This document shows positions 25,411 through 37,300 of a stretch of 64,000 nt of DNA, one piece after another. The notes under the pieces are model-generated. The model was given only the letters and a program-made list of their open reading frames with translations, ran no database searches and was not told where the DNA came from. Origin of the DNA: an uncultured Bacilli bacterium (GTDB lineage Bacteria; Bacillota_I; Bacilli_A; ML615J-28; CAG-313); NCBI GenBank assembly GCA_934140285.1, contig CAKPBI010000001.1:248001-312000 (forward strand). The letters run 5' to 3'. Numbering within the stretch: the stretch's first letter is position 1; each line of letters starts with the position of its first letter. The translations under genes were made by a program, and so were the position numbers.

Positions 25411-28400
25411 ATGAAGAGAATTAGAAAAGTATTTATTTTTACCTTAATATTTCTTTGTGCATCTTACTTTCTTTTAAATGCTAGTGGCGTTGTAAAAAGT
25501 CATGTATATGCTGATGATAATACAACAACAACAACTGGTACTACCTCAAGTTCTACCTCGAGTAATGGAGCTTACAGCAAATATTTAGAAGAAAAGAAAG
25601 CACACCACTTAGAAACATATGGTAATGAGGATTATTATCCTCAAGGAGTAGAAATAATAGCTAATGCTGATAACTATGATGCTGAACATAGTGATACTGA
25701 TAAATCAGGCGTTAGACCATATGACTATGAAGTAACTGAAGGAACTGATAAAGGTTCAAGACCTTATGTGGTTGATAATGCTAGTGATGAACTTAAAAAT
25801 TCTAAACTAATTTATCAAGAAGATTCAGGAAGTGTTTCACTTGCGTTTAACGTTCAAAAAGCTGGTTTCTATTCAATTTATCTAGATTATTTTACAGTTA
25901 AGGGATATAGTTCATCAATTGAAAGAGGCATTAAAATTAATGGTGAAACACCTTTTGAAGGTACTGAAGCCTTAACCTTCTCACGTGTTTGGAAAGATTC
26001 TGAAGAATCTTTTGAAGATGGAAATTTCAAATCTGATACAAGAGGTAACCACTTAAAACCAAAACAAGTTGAAGAACATACATATACAGGAACATACATA
26101 AGAGACTATATGTATTATGAAACAACCCCATATCAATTTTACTTTGAAGAAGGTTTAAATTATATTACATTTGATGCAGTAAAAGAACCACTTGTAATAT
26201 ATAAGTTAACTGTTGAAACAGCTGTTGAACAAAAAGTTTATAAGGATTATCTAAATGATTTATTAAAAACTTATCCAAATAATAATTTAACTAATTCATC
26301 ATATAGATTTGAAGCAGAAAGAAGTTTATACAAATCTTCTCCTACTCTATATCCAACAACTGACCGTTCAAGTTCTTTAACAGAACCTTTCTCTTATACT
26401 AAGACTTACCTAAACGCAATCGGTGGTACTAGTTGGAAAGTATTAGGTGATTGGATTGAATGGGAGTTCACAGTTCCTGAAGATGGTTATTATAATATTT
26501 CAATGCGTGCTAAACAAAATATGGTAAGAGGAATGTACTCAAGCCGTATGGTTTATATTGATGATGAAATATTATTCGATGAACTAAATGACGTTCAATT
26601 CGCTTATAGTGGAAAATGGCAAAATGTAACATTAGGAAATGAAGATGGAGACTTCCTATTCTACTTTAAAGCAAAAGATGAAAGCGGAAATGCAATCAAA
26701 CATACAATTCGCATGGAAGTAACATTAGGTGAATATGCATCATTAATTAGTCGTATTCAAGATGTTGTAACAAAATTAAATAACTTATATCGTTCAATTA
26801 TTAGTTATACAACTGTTACTCCAGATGCTAATCGTGACTATCAATTACATGTTCGTTTCCCTGAATATGCAGGCGAAGATGGATTAATCGCTCAATATCG
26901 TAATGAACTTCAAGATATTTCTGATAATATTACTAGAATCTCTGGAACAAAGAGTGATAAAACTGGTGTTATCGATAGCGTAGTTGTTCAATTGACTGAC
27001 TTCTTAAAAGATAACCTTCGTTCAATTCCTAATCGTTTAAGTACATTCTCCAATAACATTTCATCTCTTGGTACCATTCTTAATGATTTAAGAGAATTAC
27101 CATTAATGATTGATTATATTGAAGTACATACTCCAGATGTAAAAATCCAAAAACCAAATGAAAGTTTCTTCCGTGGCATGTGGGATGGCGTTGTTTCATT
27201 CTTCCTATCATTCTTTATTGATTATTCATCAATTAGTAAAACTGTTGAAGGCGGAAATACTCAACGTACAATTGAAGTTTGGATGACTCAAGGTCGAGAC
27301 CAAGCTAATGTTATAAGAAACTTAATTGATACTGACTTTACTCCAAAAACCAACATTAACGTTGAATTAAAACTAACGGCAGCCGATGTATTGTTAAAAG
27401 CAACACTTGCGGGAATCGGTCCAGATGTTGCTTTAAACGTTGATTCAAGTTTACCTGTTAACTATGCCTTAAGAAATGCCGTACTTGACCTATCATCATT
27501 CATTTATGAACTTGATGCTAATGGTGCAATAGTTTATGCAGATGCTTACTGCTATAATGAAGATGGTACAGTTAAAAAAGATTCTACTGGAAACTTCATC
27601 ACAATGTACAAACCAGTAGTAAAAGATAAAGATTTCGCCTTCGTATGGAATGGTGAAACATACAAAGAAGCTGTTGTAAGAAGATATGCAGAAATCAATG
27701 GAGTTACTGGAAAAGACACAAAATCTTATTCAGAAATTCTAAATAGTGATTCTATTCCAAATAACTTCTATATGGAAAGTTCACTAAGTCAATTCCAATT
27801 CTATTTTGATAGTAAATATTATACTGATACAACAATTCCAGATCCACGTGATGGAACAACTGGAACATACGCCCTTCCAGAAAAACAAATATTCTTAATG
27901 ATGTTCGTTCGTGATGACATTATGGATGAAAAAGGATTAAGTGATGTTTATGACTGGGATTCAATGACATGGGAAGATGTAATAGACCTAGTAGCTGACC
28001 TACAAACAGATCAACTTCAATTCTATCTACCAGTAAATGATGCTGGTGCTTCAGCATTAAACCCTGTGTTTGTAACTTTATTATATCAACGTAATGGACG
28101 TCTTTACACAAAAGACAATAAAGAAACTGGTTTATCTAGTAATGAGGCAATGGATGCTTTTGAACAATGGACTGAATTCTATACATTATATTCTTTCCCT
28201 AAATCAGCATCATTTGTTAACCGTTTTAGATCTGGTGAAATGCCAATTGGTATAGCGTATTATGAATTATATAATACATTAAGTGTATTTGCTCCTGAAC
28301 TAAAAGGTAAATGGAGCTTCCACATGATTCCTGGTACTCGTCAAGCTGATGGTACAATCAATCATACTGCTACTGCCTCAGGTTCTGGTTGTGTAGTAAT

Positions 28401-28794
28401 GAAACAACCTGCCTTAGCTAGTGAACAAGTAATGAATGATTCTTGGGAATTCGTTAAATGGTGGTCATCATATGAATCACAAGTATCATTTGGACGTGAG
28501 ATGGAAGGAATTTTAGGTTCTGCTGCTCGTCATACTACAGCAAATGTTAAAGCTCTTAACGCTCTTGCATGGCCAAAAGATGACCTTGAAATACTAATGA
28601 AACAATGGGAACAATCTTGTGAAATTCCACAAATTGCTGGTAGTTATATTACTGGCCGTGAAATGGAAAATGCTTATCGTCAAGTAATTAATAAACTTTA
28701 TAATCCTCGTGAAGTTCTATTTGAATATGCTGAAAAGATTAACAATGAAATAGATCGTAAACGTGAAGAATTTAAACTTGAAAAACGTAAATAG
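25411..28794 (+). CDS. ABC transporter solute-binding protein with two N-terminal CBM-like domains
   Basis: The protein (1127 residues) starts with a signal segment (about 1-35) lacking a proper lipobox, so it is probably membrane-tethered. Two beta-sandwich domains resembling CBM6/CBM35 follow (about 70-270 and 290-440; the second has DWIEWEFTVPEDGYYNISMR). A helical linker leads to a family 1 extracellular solute-binding domain (about 620-1080: TIEVWMTQGRDQANVIRNLI, AGIGPDVAL, GIAYYELYNTLSVFAPEL and a GSGCVVMK segment). Ordinary sugar-binding proteins have about 420 residues, so this one carries extra polymer-gripping modules. It precedes its own permease pair (28812 and 30667). Peptidoglycan fragments are the likely ligand by context only. 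Confidence 0.83.
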   Translation: MKRIRKVFIFTLIFLCASYFLLNASGVVKSHVYADDNTTTTTGTTSSSTSSNGAYSKYLEEKKAHHLETYGNEDYYPQGVEIIANADNYDAEHSDTDKSGVRPYDYEVTEGTDKGSRPYVVDNASDELKNSKLIYQEDSGSVSLAFNVQKAGFYSIYLDYFTVKGYSSSIERGIKINGETPFEGTEALTFSRVWKDSEESFEDGNFKSDTRGNHLKPKQVEEHTYTGTYIRDYMYYETTPYQFYFEEGLNYITFDAVKEPLVIYKLTVETAVEQKVYKDYLNDLLKTYPNNNLTNSSYRFEAERSLYKSSPTLYPTTDRSSSLTEPFSYTKTYLNAIGGTSWKVLGDWIEWEFTVPEDGYYNISMRAKQNMVRGMYSSRMVYIDDEILFDELNDVQFAYSGKWQNVTLGNEDGDFLFYFKAKDESGNAIKHTIRMEVTLGEYASLISRIQDVVTKLNNLYRSIISYTTVTPDANRDYQLHVRFPEYAGEDGLIAQYRNELQDISDNITRISGTKSDKTGVIDSVVVQLTDFLKDNLRSIPNRLSTFSNNISSLGTILNDLRELPLMIDYIEVHTPDVKIQKPNESFFRGMWDGVVSFFLSFFIDYSSISKTVEGGNTQRTIEVWMTQGRDQANVIRNLIDTDFTPKTNINVELKLTAADVLLKATLAGIGPDVALNVDSSLPVNYALRNAVLDLSSFIYELDANGAIVYADAYCYNEDGTVKKDSTGNFITMYKPVVKDKDFAFVWNGETYKEAVVRRYAEINGVTGKDTKSYSEILNSDSIPNNFYMESSLSQFQFYFDSKYYTDTTIPDPRDGTTGTYALPEKQIFLMMFVRDDIMDEKGLSDVYDWDSMTWEDVIDLVADLQTDQLQFYLPVNDAGASALNPVFVTLLYQRNGRLYTKDNKETGLSSNEAMDAFEQWTEFYTLYSFPKSASFVNRFRSGEMPIGIAYYELYNTLSVFAPELKGKWSFHMIPGTRQADGTINHTATASGSGCVVMKQPALASEQVMNDSWEFVKWWSSYESQVSFGREMEGILGSAARHTTANVKALNALAWPKDDLEILMKQWEQSCEIPQIAGSYITGREMENAYRQVINKLYNPREVLFEYAEKINNEIDRKREEFKLEKRK

Positions 28795-28811
28795 AAAGGA
28801 GGATTGATGAG

Positions 28812-30665
28812 ATGGTATTTTTATACATTTTATTAGGTATTAGTTTAATAGCTCTAATCTTCCTTGGTGTTGTCGTTTTTAGAGGTGGAAACAAAAACTC
28901 AAAAAGTTTCCAAGCTGAACTTGCACATCGTAATGCAAAGAAAAAGAGTAAACAACTTGCTAATGACTTCGTAGAAGGAAAAGTAACTTTTGAAGAATTA
29001 AAACAAACAATTACTAATGTTAACACTCTTCAAAGAATTGAAACAAATTATAATAAATTAATTGAATCACAAAAACAATTAGAAATTAGTAATAAACAAT
29101 ATGAATCATTAAGTAAACATAGCTTAGAACTAAAACAAAAATTAGATAGTTTGAAAGAACCAAATAATCGTTTAAATGAAGAATTCATTAATGTTAAACA
29201 AGAACTTGCAGAAGTAATAAAAGTAATCAAAAAATTAGAAGTTGATGTTAAACAAGCTAAATATGATTTAAAAGTTATTATCAGTAGTTATGCTTATGGT
29301 GCAGCTACCGGAACTAATAGTGAAAAACTTACAAGATCTGAAAAGAAAGAAGAAAAAGTTGCTTTAAAAGCTGCCATGAAAGATAAGAAAGCAGCATGGA
29401 AAAAAGAAGATAAAGAATACTTCGATACTGTAAAAGCTAACATCGCTAAACTAAAACATGAAGTTGAAGAAAGCAAGATAAAACTTGCAGAACTTAAAAA
29501 AGCTTATCTTGAAGAGAAAAAACGTAATGAATTAGAAGCAAAAAATAATCCTGAAGTTGTAGAAGAAAAACCACAAGTAACAACTGAATCAGAAGTTACA
29601 ACAAGTGGTATAAATTATGCTGCAATCGAAGCCGAAGAAGAAGATCCAAAACATGCTTGTGAAAAAGCATATCGTGAATACTTAAAAGTTCATGAACGTC
29701 TTCTTCAAAGATATCGCATTGAAAAAGATCGCATTTCTCTAACTCGTCGTATGGAACGTTGGAGTAAACGTGGTGGACATTTAAGAAGAGAAATTTTCGT
29801 TAAGAGACAATATTATTATCTTGTTGCCCCTTACACAATCTTATTCATTCTATTTACAGTTGTACCTGTATTAATGTCTTTATATTTAAGTTTTACATAC
29901 TTTAACTTATTAGAATTCCCAACATTTAATGGTTGGTCAAACTATATGCGTTTATTTGTAGATGATAAAGTCTTCACAATCGCATTACGTAATACAGCAA
30001 TCCTTGCTGTTATTACTGGTCCATTAAGTTACTTAATGGCCTTCGTATTCGCATGGCTAATAAATGAATTAAAACCACTTGCACGTAGTTTTATGACACT
30101 TATATTCTATGCCCCATCAATTTCTGGTAACGTTTATCTAGTTTGGAAATTGATATTTAGTAGTGATATTTATGGGTACGCTAATGCCTTCCTACTAAAA
30201 CTTAACATTATAGAAGAACCAATTACATGGTTACAAGATGCAAAATATATTATTTGGATCCTAATTATTGTTCAATTATGGCTATCACTTGGTGTAAGTT
30301 TCCTTGCCTTTATTGCAGGTCTACAAGGTGTTAACCGTGAACTTTATGAAGCTGGTGCAATTGATGGTATTAAAAACCGTTGGCAAGAACTATGGTATAT
30401 TACTTTACCACAAATGAAATCCCAACTATTGTTTGGTGCCGTAATGCAAATTACATCAAGTTTATCAGTAGCTGAAGTTTCCACTCAGATTGCGGGATTC
30501 CCATCCATTGAATATGCGGGACACACGATAATAACCCACTTGATGGACTACGGAAGTGTTAGAATGGAAATGGGTTATGCATCCGCAATCGCAACAATTC
30601 TATTTATAATTATGATTGCTGCTAACTTATTAGTTAGAAAAATTATTAGAAGGGTAGGTTCATGA
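28812..30665 (+). CDS. ABC sugar permease (MalF type) with N-terminal coiled-coil extension
   Basis: The C-terminal 275 residues are a MalF-type permease: YLVAPYTILFILFTVVPVL, several membrane spans and the EAA loop EAGAIDGIKNRWQELW that docks on the ATPase. The first 340 residues are unusual: one membrane span (about 4-22), then a long charged, heptad-like Lys/Glu/Leu-rich region that should form a coiled coil. Typical MalF-type sugar permeases of Firmicutes have about 300 residues. The extension may hold other parts of the uptake machine together. AAAGGAGG ends nine bases before ATG 28812. It stops at TGA, one of two TGA stops in the window. Confidence 0.87.
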   Translation: MVFLYILLGISLIALIFLGVVVFRGGNKNSKSFQAELAHRNAKKKSKQLANDFVEGKVTFEELKQTITNVNTLQRIETNYNKLIESQKQLEISNKQYESLSKHSLELKQKLDSLKEPNNRLNEEFINVKQELAEVIKVIKKLEVDVKQAKYDLKVIISSYAYGAATGTNSEKLTRSEKKEEKVALKAAMKDKKAAWKKEDKEYFDTVKANIAKLKHEVEESKIKLAELKKAYLEEKKRNELEAKNNPEVVEEKPQVTTESEVTTSGINYAAIEAEEEDPKHACEKAYREYLKVHERLLQRYRIEKDRISLTRRMERWSKRGGHLRREIFVKRQYYYLVAPYTILFILFTVVPVLMSLYLSFTYFNLLEFPTFNGWSNYMRLFVDDKVFTIALRNTAILAVITGPLSYLMAFVFAWLINELKPLARSFMTLIFYAPSISGNVYLVWKLIFSSDIYGYANAFLLKLNIIEEPITWLQDAKYIIWILIIVQLWLSLGVSFLAFIAGLQGVNRELYEAGAIDGIKNRWQELWYITLPQMKSQLLFGAVMQITSSLSVAEVSTQIAGFPSIEYAGHTIITHLMDYGSVRMEMGYASAIATILFIIMIAANLLVRKIIRRVGS

Positions 30666-30666
30666 T

Positions 30667-31686
30667 ATGAATGAAAAATTTAATGTAGATGACGACCAAA
30701 TATCAGTTGAACTTTCCAAAGAAGAAAAGAAACGTATAAAACGTCAAGAACGTAAACTTAAAAAATATGGTATACGTGATGAATCGAAGATGGGAAAATT
30801 AGAACTCTTCTTCTATCGTCAAAAGAAAAAAAGATTAATTAAAAAACGTAAAAGAGTAAGTCGTAGCGTTGCTGGTGATATCGCATTATTCTTAATCCTA
30901 TTATTGTTTGGTGCATTTAGTGCATATCCACTAGTTTATACAATATGTGCTGCTTTTAAACCCTTAAATGAATTATTCATTTACCCACCTAAATTATTCT
31001 TCCAACATCCAACACTTGATAACTTCTCAGATTTATCAATCTTGTTAGAAGATTCTTGGGTGCCATTCTCTAGATATTTGTTTAATACAATTTTTATTAC
31101 TTTAGCTGGTACAGTAGGACACGTATTAATTGCTTCTATGGCTGCATACCCACTTGCAAAACATAAATTCCCAGGAAGCAAAATTATATTTGGTCTTGTT
31201 GTTTATTCATTGATGTTTGCCGCACAAGTAACAGCAACTCCAAGATATATTGTATTTAGCTGGTTAGGACTTGTTGATAGACAACTTGCAATCATCATTC
31301 CTGCATTTGCATATTCACTTGGTTTATATTTGATGAAACAATTCATGGCAGATATTCCAATGGAATTAATTGAATCTGCTAAAATCGATGGTGCAAATGA
31401 ATTTCAAATTTATTGGCGTGTAGTTATGCCACTTGTTAAACCTGCATGGTTAACGCTAATTATTCTATTGTTCCAACAACTATGGAATAATGATGGTGGA
31501 TCATTTATTTATAGTGAACAAATTAAACCATTAAGTTATGCACTACACCAAATTGTTGCTGGTGGTATTGCAAGAACTGGTACTTCATCAGCCGTTATGT
31601 TAATAATGATGATTGTACCAATTGCTGTATTTGTCTTGTCACAGAGCCAAATCATTGAAACAATGGCTCACTCCGGTATGAAATAG
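30667..31686 (+). CDS. ABC sugar permease (MalG type)
   Basis: This 339-residue protein is the partner of the preceding permease. About 65 basic residues precede the first span (about 70-95); then come the usual MalG landmarks LFNTIFITLAGT, YPLAKHKFPGSKI and the EAA loop ESAKIDGANEFQIYWRVVMP. Its C-terminus ends in ETMAHSGMK, typical of the family. The gene starts one base after the upstream TGA stop, so translation is probably coupled. With the binding protein at 25411 it forms one complete importer, except for an ATPase, which must come from elsewhere in the genome (an MsmX-type shared ATPase is usual). Confidence 0.92.
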   Translation: MNEKFNVDDDQISVELSKEEKKRIKRQERKLKKYGIRDESKMGKLELFFYRQKKKRLIKKRKRVSRSVAGDIALFLILLLFGAFSAYPLVYTICAAFKPLNELFIYPPKLFFQHPTLDNFSDLSILLEDSWVPFSRYLFNTIFITLAGTVGHVLIASMAAYPLAKHKFPGSKIIFGLVVYSLMFAAQVTATPRYIVFSWLGLVDRQLAIIIPAFAYSLGLYLMKQFMADIPMELIESAKIDGANEFQIYWRVVMPLVKPAWLTLIILLFQQLWNNDGGSFIYSEQIKPLSYALHQIVAGGIARTGTSSAVMLIMMIVPIAVFVLSQSQIIETMAHSGMK

Positions 31687-31696
31687 GAGGTACACG

Positions 31697-33634
31697 ATGA
31701 AAAGAACTTTATTTAAAACATCCTTTATATTTCTTGGAACTTTATTAATTTGTTTATGCACAACAGCATTAATGAACGTTAAAGCTTCAAGTTATAACTA
31801 TGATTTCTTTAAAAATGTCATTCCTTCATCAGAAGGTTTAGCATATGATTTAACTTATTATAGTAATACAATTAAAGCAGATGACAGTGTGCCTACTGAG
31901 TTAAAAGATAAAACTGTTAAAATGGATAACTTAAAAGATATGGAAGTTTATGATGGAAAAATCTATCTTCTAAATTCTTCAACAAGCGGTGTTGATTTTG
32001 TTCTTCATAAAGGTTATGTTACTGAAGATGGAACAACCGTAGACCCTAAAACAATCAACCTTACTAACGTAGGTCAAATCGCAATAATTAATGAACAATT
32101 CAAATGGGAAAAAATCATTGATGAATTCCCATTCTGCCAAGATGTTATCGATGAAGCAACAGGTGAAACCATTGAAGATCGTCTTGTAAAATCGCTTAAT
32201 GAGTACTATTCATTTAATACTCCACTTGATAAGATTACAGAAGAACAAGTCAAATCTGATGATTTACTTGTCCATGCTCCATATATACCTTATTCACAAG
32301 ACTATTCTAGACATGCTATTAGAATTAGATCTGCTGAAGGTATTACTGTAACAAGTTCAGGAATTTATATTGCAGATACAGAAAACTGTGAAATAATTCA
32401 ACTTAATTTTAATTTTGAAGTAGTCAATGTATTTGTTACTCCAAATGATCCAACTTTCTATCAAGTAAGTTCTGGTGAACCACTTGATTCAAAATCAGAA
32501 AACGGAACCTTATTTAGACCTACAAAAGTAGCTGTCGATGTTTCTGGTCGTGTATATGCTATCGCGAAAGATGTATATGAAGGTATCATTGAATTCTCAA
32601 GAGCAAAAGAAGATACACGTATGGGAGTTTTCAATAGATTCCTAGGTAAAAATGAAGTTGTAGCTAATCCATTAAAAGCGTTCTGGTATAAAATATTCTC
32701 TCCAGAACAACTTGAAGCAATGAAACTTGACTTACCGCCAATGTTTACAAATATAACAATGGATAGTGAAGGTTTCTTATATGCTACATCTCTTCCTGAT
32801 AATGATGCAGAAGAAGGAACAACCCAAGCAAACATGGTTAAAGCAATTAATACAGCTGGTAAAGACGTTATGAAACGAAATGGCTATGTAAAACCAAATG
32901 GTGATGCTCTATATGTTGTTTCAACACCCGAGAAAAACGTAATTAAGGGTCCATCATCACTTGCTGCTGTTGCAGTAGATAATAAGAGTGGTGTATTTAC
33001 AATTGTTGATAATAAACGTGGCCGTTTATTTACATATGATATGGAAGGTAACCTTCTATACGTTACAGGTGGACAACCTGGCGGTACTTCTAGCCAAGGT
33101 ATTGGAGAAAGTATGGCTAACATATTAATTAACCCCGTTGCTGTAGATTATTATAAACGTACTTACACTGATGCAAATGGAAAAGAAGTAGTAGATGACT
33201 TAGTAATCGTCTTAGATGCTGCTTCAAAAAGTATTGTAGTTTACAATACAACAAAATTTGGTTCATATGTTAACAAAGCAACATCATGCTATCAATTAGG
33301 TGAAATTGAAGAAGCTGAAACTTACTGGCGTGAAGTTACAAGAATTAATACCAACTATGAACTTGCATATTTAGGTATTGGTAAGAGTGTATTAAGAAGA
33401 GCTTCTACAATTAAAGAATATAAAGAAGCTATGGATTTATTCGAATCTGCACATAATGCAACATACTATTCAAAAGCATATAGCTTGTATCGTGATGCAG
33501 TTCTAAGAAAGTTTTTTGCACCAATTATGACCACAGTAATATTAGTTGTAATTGGCATTGTTGGAATTAAAATTTACAAAAAAGTTAAGTCAAGACATTT
33601 GAATATTAATGTAGATGAAGGAGGCGATGAATAA
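31697..33634 (+). CDS. Membrane-anchored NHL-type beta-propeller protein with TPR segment
   Basis: The protein (645 residues) has a signal peptide (about 1-30, ending VKA). An NHL/YncE-like propeller follows (about 40-520), with repeats of the form GIYIADTENCEIIQL and VAVDNKSGVFTIVDNKRGR. A TPR-like pair (about 525-600: YQLGEIEEAETYWREVTRIN, then EAMDLFESAHN) precedes a C-terminal membrane span (about 608-628) and a basic tail. Such proteins recur beside YIP1, DUF5696 and sugar permease genes in Firmicutes, to my knowledge without an assigned function. A scaffold or sensing role outside the membrane fits. It overlaps the next gene by one base (TAATG). Confidence 0.75.
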   Translation: MKRTLFKTSFIFLGTLLICLCTTALMNVKASSYNYDFFKNVIPSSEGLAYDLTYYSNTIKADDSVPTELKDKTVKMDNLKDMEVYDGKIYLLNSSTSGVDFVLHKGYVTEDGTTVDPKTINLTNVGQIAIINEQFKWEKIIDEFPFCQDVIDEATGETIEDRLVKSLNEYYSFNTPLDKITEEQVKSDDLLVHAPYIPYSQDYSRHAIRIRSAEGITVTSSGIYIADTENCEIIQLNFNFEVVNVFVTPNDPTFYQVSSGEPLDSKSENGTLFRPTKVAVDVSGRVYAIAKDVYEGIIEFSRAKEDTRMGVFNRFLGKNEVVANPLKAFWYKIFSPEQLEAMKLDLPPMFTNITMDSEGFLYATSLPDNDAEEGTTQANMVKAINTAGKDVMKRNGYVKPNGDALYVVSTPEKNVIKGPSSLAAVAVDNKSGVFTIVDNKRGRLFTYDMEGNLLYVTGGQPGGTSSQGIGESMANILINPVAVDYYKRTYTDANGKEVVDDLVIVLDAASKSIVVYNTTKFGSYVNKATSCYQLGEIEEAETYWREVTRINTNYELAYLGIGKSVLRRASTIKEYKEAMDLFESAHNATYYSKAYSLYRDAVLRKFFAPIMTTVILVVIGIVGIKIYKKVKSRHLNINVDEGGDE

Positions 33635-34386
33635 TGGCATTCATAATTACTCTCATAGTGATATTCGCGCTTCTATCTGTTGGATTATTCCTAATATGGA
33701 AATTCAACAAAATGGAACAATTTGTTACAATAATGAAAAAAGTCGGTTCAAAAACTAAATACTTTTTAACCGAAACTGTTGCATTCCCTGCATATATATT
33801 AACTCATCCTATTAAAGGATTCACTGAGTTTAAAAATGAAAAAAGAGGTAAAATGTGGGTTTCAATCTTCTTACTTGCAATTTTTGTTTTAGAACAAATT
33901 GTCGCATACAAGTATGTAGGTCCTGCATTTAACAAAAATGACCAAACAAAATTTAGTAGTATTAGAATTTTAGTATATACTGTTGTTCCAGTAATTGTAA
34001 TTACCGTTTCAAATTGGAGTGTTACTACTCTAATGAACGGTAAAGGAAAAATGAAAGAAATATTTATGATGATTTGTTATTCATTACAACCTTTCATCGT
34101 AGTAAATTTCTTATATGATTTATTAAGTAATGTTTTAACAACTGATGAAGCTCAATTCTTAACGCTAATTAAGATTGTTGCTATCACATTATTATGCTTA
34201 ATGGCATTTATGGGATTTGTAGTAATTCATGAATATGGTATTTTTAAAACTATTGGTTCAATCTTACTTACTGCCCTTGCATTATGTATAATTGTGTTTA
34301 TCGCATTATTGATTTTCGACCTATCGCAACAAATATATGGATTCATATATTCCATATATAAAGAGATTGCGACAAGGTTCTTATAG
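33634..34386 (+). CDS. YIP1-family integral membrane protein
   Basis: The protein (250 residues) has one span at the N-terminus (about 2-22) and then a YIP1-like block of about five spans (from about 68 onward), preceded by AFPAYILTHPIKGFTEFKNEKRGK, the usual entry motif of bacterial YIP1 domains. Function is unknown in bacteria. The position between the NHL/TPR protein and the DUF5696 protein, with one-base overlap on one side and 11 bases on the other, indicates that the three products work together with the ABC permeases. Confidence 0.75.
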   Translation: MAFIITLIVIFALLSVGLFLIWKFNKMEQFVTIMKKVGSKTKYFLTETVAFPAYILTHPIKGFTEFKNEKRGKMWVSIFLLAIFVLEQIVAYKYVGPAFNKNDQTKFSSIRILVYTVVPVIVITVSNWSVTTLMNGKGKMKEIFMMICYSLQPFIVVNFLYDLLSNVLTTDEAQFLTLIKIVAITLLCLMAFMGFVVIHEYGIFKTIGSILLTALALCIIVFIALLIFDLSQQIYGFIYSIYKEIATRFL

Positions 34387-34397
34387 GAGGTAAGGAC

Positions 34398-37300
34398 ATG
34401 AAGAAACACGCTTTTTGGACATACCTTGGAAGAGGCTTGATTGCCCTAATCTGTATTTTAATAATTAGTTTTGTTGGAATATTTAACTTTGATAGATACA
34501 AAGGTGTATCTGCAAATAATAAAGATAAAGATACATATTGGTCAAAACTTGAAGGCTTTAAAACATATGATGATTTAAAAGCTGATGAAAACAAATATAA
34601 TATAACTAGTACTGAATATGTTAGCCCATTCTACCATGAAGATGGAACAGAAATGACTCCAGCTGAAAAAGTAGAAAATGCAAGATATGAAGAAGAACTA
34701 GATTATGTTGTAAAATCAATAAAAGATCGTATTACAACTTTAAAAAATAATATTAGAAATGCATCTAATGTATATACTGGAACAAAAGCAGATTGGATAT
34801 TTGCTGAAATGAGTGTTAACTACTTATTAAAACCTGCACAATCTCTTTATGATGCTGTAACATCATTAGGATATTCAGGAACAGAAGATGAATTAACAAA
34901 TGTTATTTTAAATTATAATACTTTAAATGTATATAATCAAATTCTAGCAAAAGGATATTCAAGTTCATTCTCATCCTTTGTTGCTGATTTGGCTAATGCA
35001 TCAGGTACTGGTAGTGATTCAATGTATGAAAAAGCTGTACAAAACGGATATGTACCAACATCATCTGATGAAGCAACTGCTCGTAAAAATTGGGTTATTG
35101 AAGTAGCTGGATTTAATAAATATACAAAATCAACAAAATTTAGTGCTTATGACTTTATTAAGAGTAATGGTTATAAAGGTACTAAAGAAGAATGGTTAAA
35201 ACTTGTAACAGCATTAGATGGAGCTATTTATTACACAATTATTGATGAAGGCTACGTTGAACAAATTGGTTCTATTGTAAATGATTATCATTTGTTTATG
35301 GCAATTTATAATGACTGTGGTAAATTCGATGAATTAGGAAATAATACTTTAGCAAGTGCATATGACTATTCAACAAAAGTTGATCAAGAAAAAATAGATG
35401 TATATCAAAATGAATTAGATAAACTACAAGATTTAATTAATGTTGCATCAAGCAAACAATTAGTTAAATGGAGTGAGTATGCTAATCGTTATCAACTAAT
35501 GATGAAAAAAGGAAACTTTGAGTTCTATATGAATCTTTCATTAACAACATTTAAAGTTGTTGATACAAGAACAGGATATGAATGGTACTCAAATCCTCAA
35601 ACACCAGATAGTATCAATTTAACAAAACAACAAAGTACTATCATTAGTGTCTTTTATGGTGAAACAGGTGGAGCCTTAACAGAATTTAGTAACTATACTT
35701 ATTCAACATCTACTGATGAAAATGGTAACAGTGTTAAACCAAACTTTGCAATTAAATTTGATGAAGAAAACAATACCATCCAAGTATGGTATCATATGGA
35801 AAAACGTAGTATTGATTACACAAGTATTCCTAAATATTTCTCTGTTGAAAGAGCTAACGAATTATTAGCTAACAACAAAGAAATTGCTGCATCAGGTAAA
35901 ATTGATTCAGCAGGTAATAGAGTAATTGATCTAGAAGCTACATTAGATTATGATACTAATGCCATCAATGCTCGAATTACTCAAATCCAACAAGAATTAG
36001 CTGGAAGCATTTCTGAAGCCGATAAAACAAGACTTCAAGAAGAGCTAAGAACCCTAGAACAACAACTTGTTGATTATAAAAAAGCATATGATATTTGGGG
36101 TAAAGTATTCGAAACAAATGGTTCTTGGTATAATAAGATGAGTGGTTCTGTTGAAGGTAACCTTAAAACTTACGACTACTATGAATATAAAGGTGGCGGA
36201 ACTAAATATGAATTTATGTCCTCTATCGTATTAAAAGAATTATATCGTTTATTCTATGAATGGTTAGGATATACAACAGCTGACTTAGCTGAAGATAATT
36301 CAGAATTTGATATGGAAATCGATTTAACTCGTGTAGCATTTGAAGTTGCAATTGAATATAAACTAACAGACAAAGGCTTAACTGTAACTGTTCCTAACGA
36401 TTCAATCAATGAAATTGGCTCACATGTAGTTTGTAATATTGATATCCTTCCATACTTTACAGCTACAAAATCAGGTGTTGGTGGTTATACATTAATTCCT
36501 GATGGAAGCGGAAGTATTCTAGAACATGATAATGGTAAAGCTAATATTTATGAACCATATATCAAACGTCTTTATACTACAGACCTTGCTCAAACAAGTG
36601 TAGTAAAGAAGGCTGAAAGTTACGATATTATGTTACCAATGTATGCTGTCGTAAATAACACATCTGCAGTAATTGCTGATGTTGAAAATAATGCAGCACA
36701 ACTTGAACTTCGTGCTACAACATCTGGCTATGGTCAAGTTGGTGAAACTCACAATAGAAATTACTTTAGAGTATATACAAGAGAATCTCAAGATGTATAT
36801 ATTGGTACTTACTCAAAAGAAGCTGTTCGTAAATTTACAAATCAAAGTATAAAAGATGATACAGTAATTAACTTTGTATTCTTAGCAAACACAACTGGAG
36901 AAAATTTAAAGTATTCTGATGTTGCTCAAGCATATAGAGAAATTCTAATTAATCGTTATGACATTGAAGAAAAAGATAAAACAGACTCTCCAGTTCTTGA
37001 TATGGATGTTGTAGGTGCTTATACTTATACTGATAACTTCTTAGGTTTCAGCTATAATGCAAAGGGAACTATGACTACATATGAAGAATTAAGTGAAATC
37101 TTAGCCACTTATCTAGGCGTTGGTGTTGAATACATTAATGTATTCTACAAAGGTTGGAGAAAAGAAGCTTTAGTTAATACTTCATTTAAGAGGATTAAAT
37201 TAAATACTCTTTTAGGCTCTAAGAAACAACTAAAAGCATTAGTTAGTAAAAATGACAATGTGACGATTTATCCATATGTTAGTATGGGGGAATTACATAA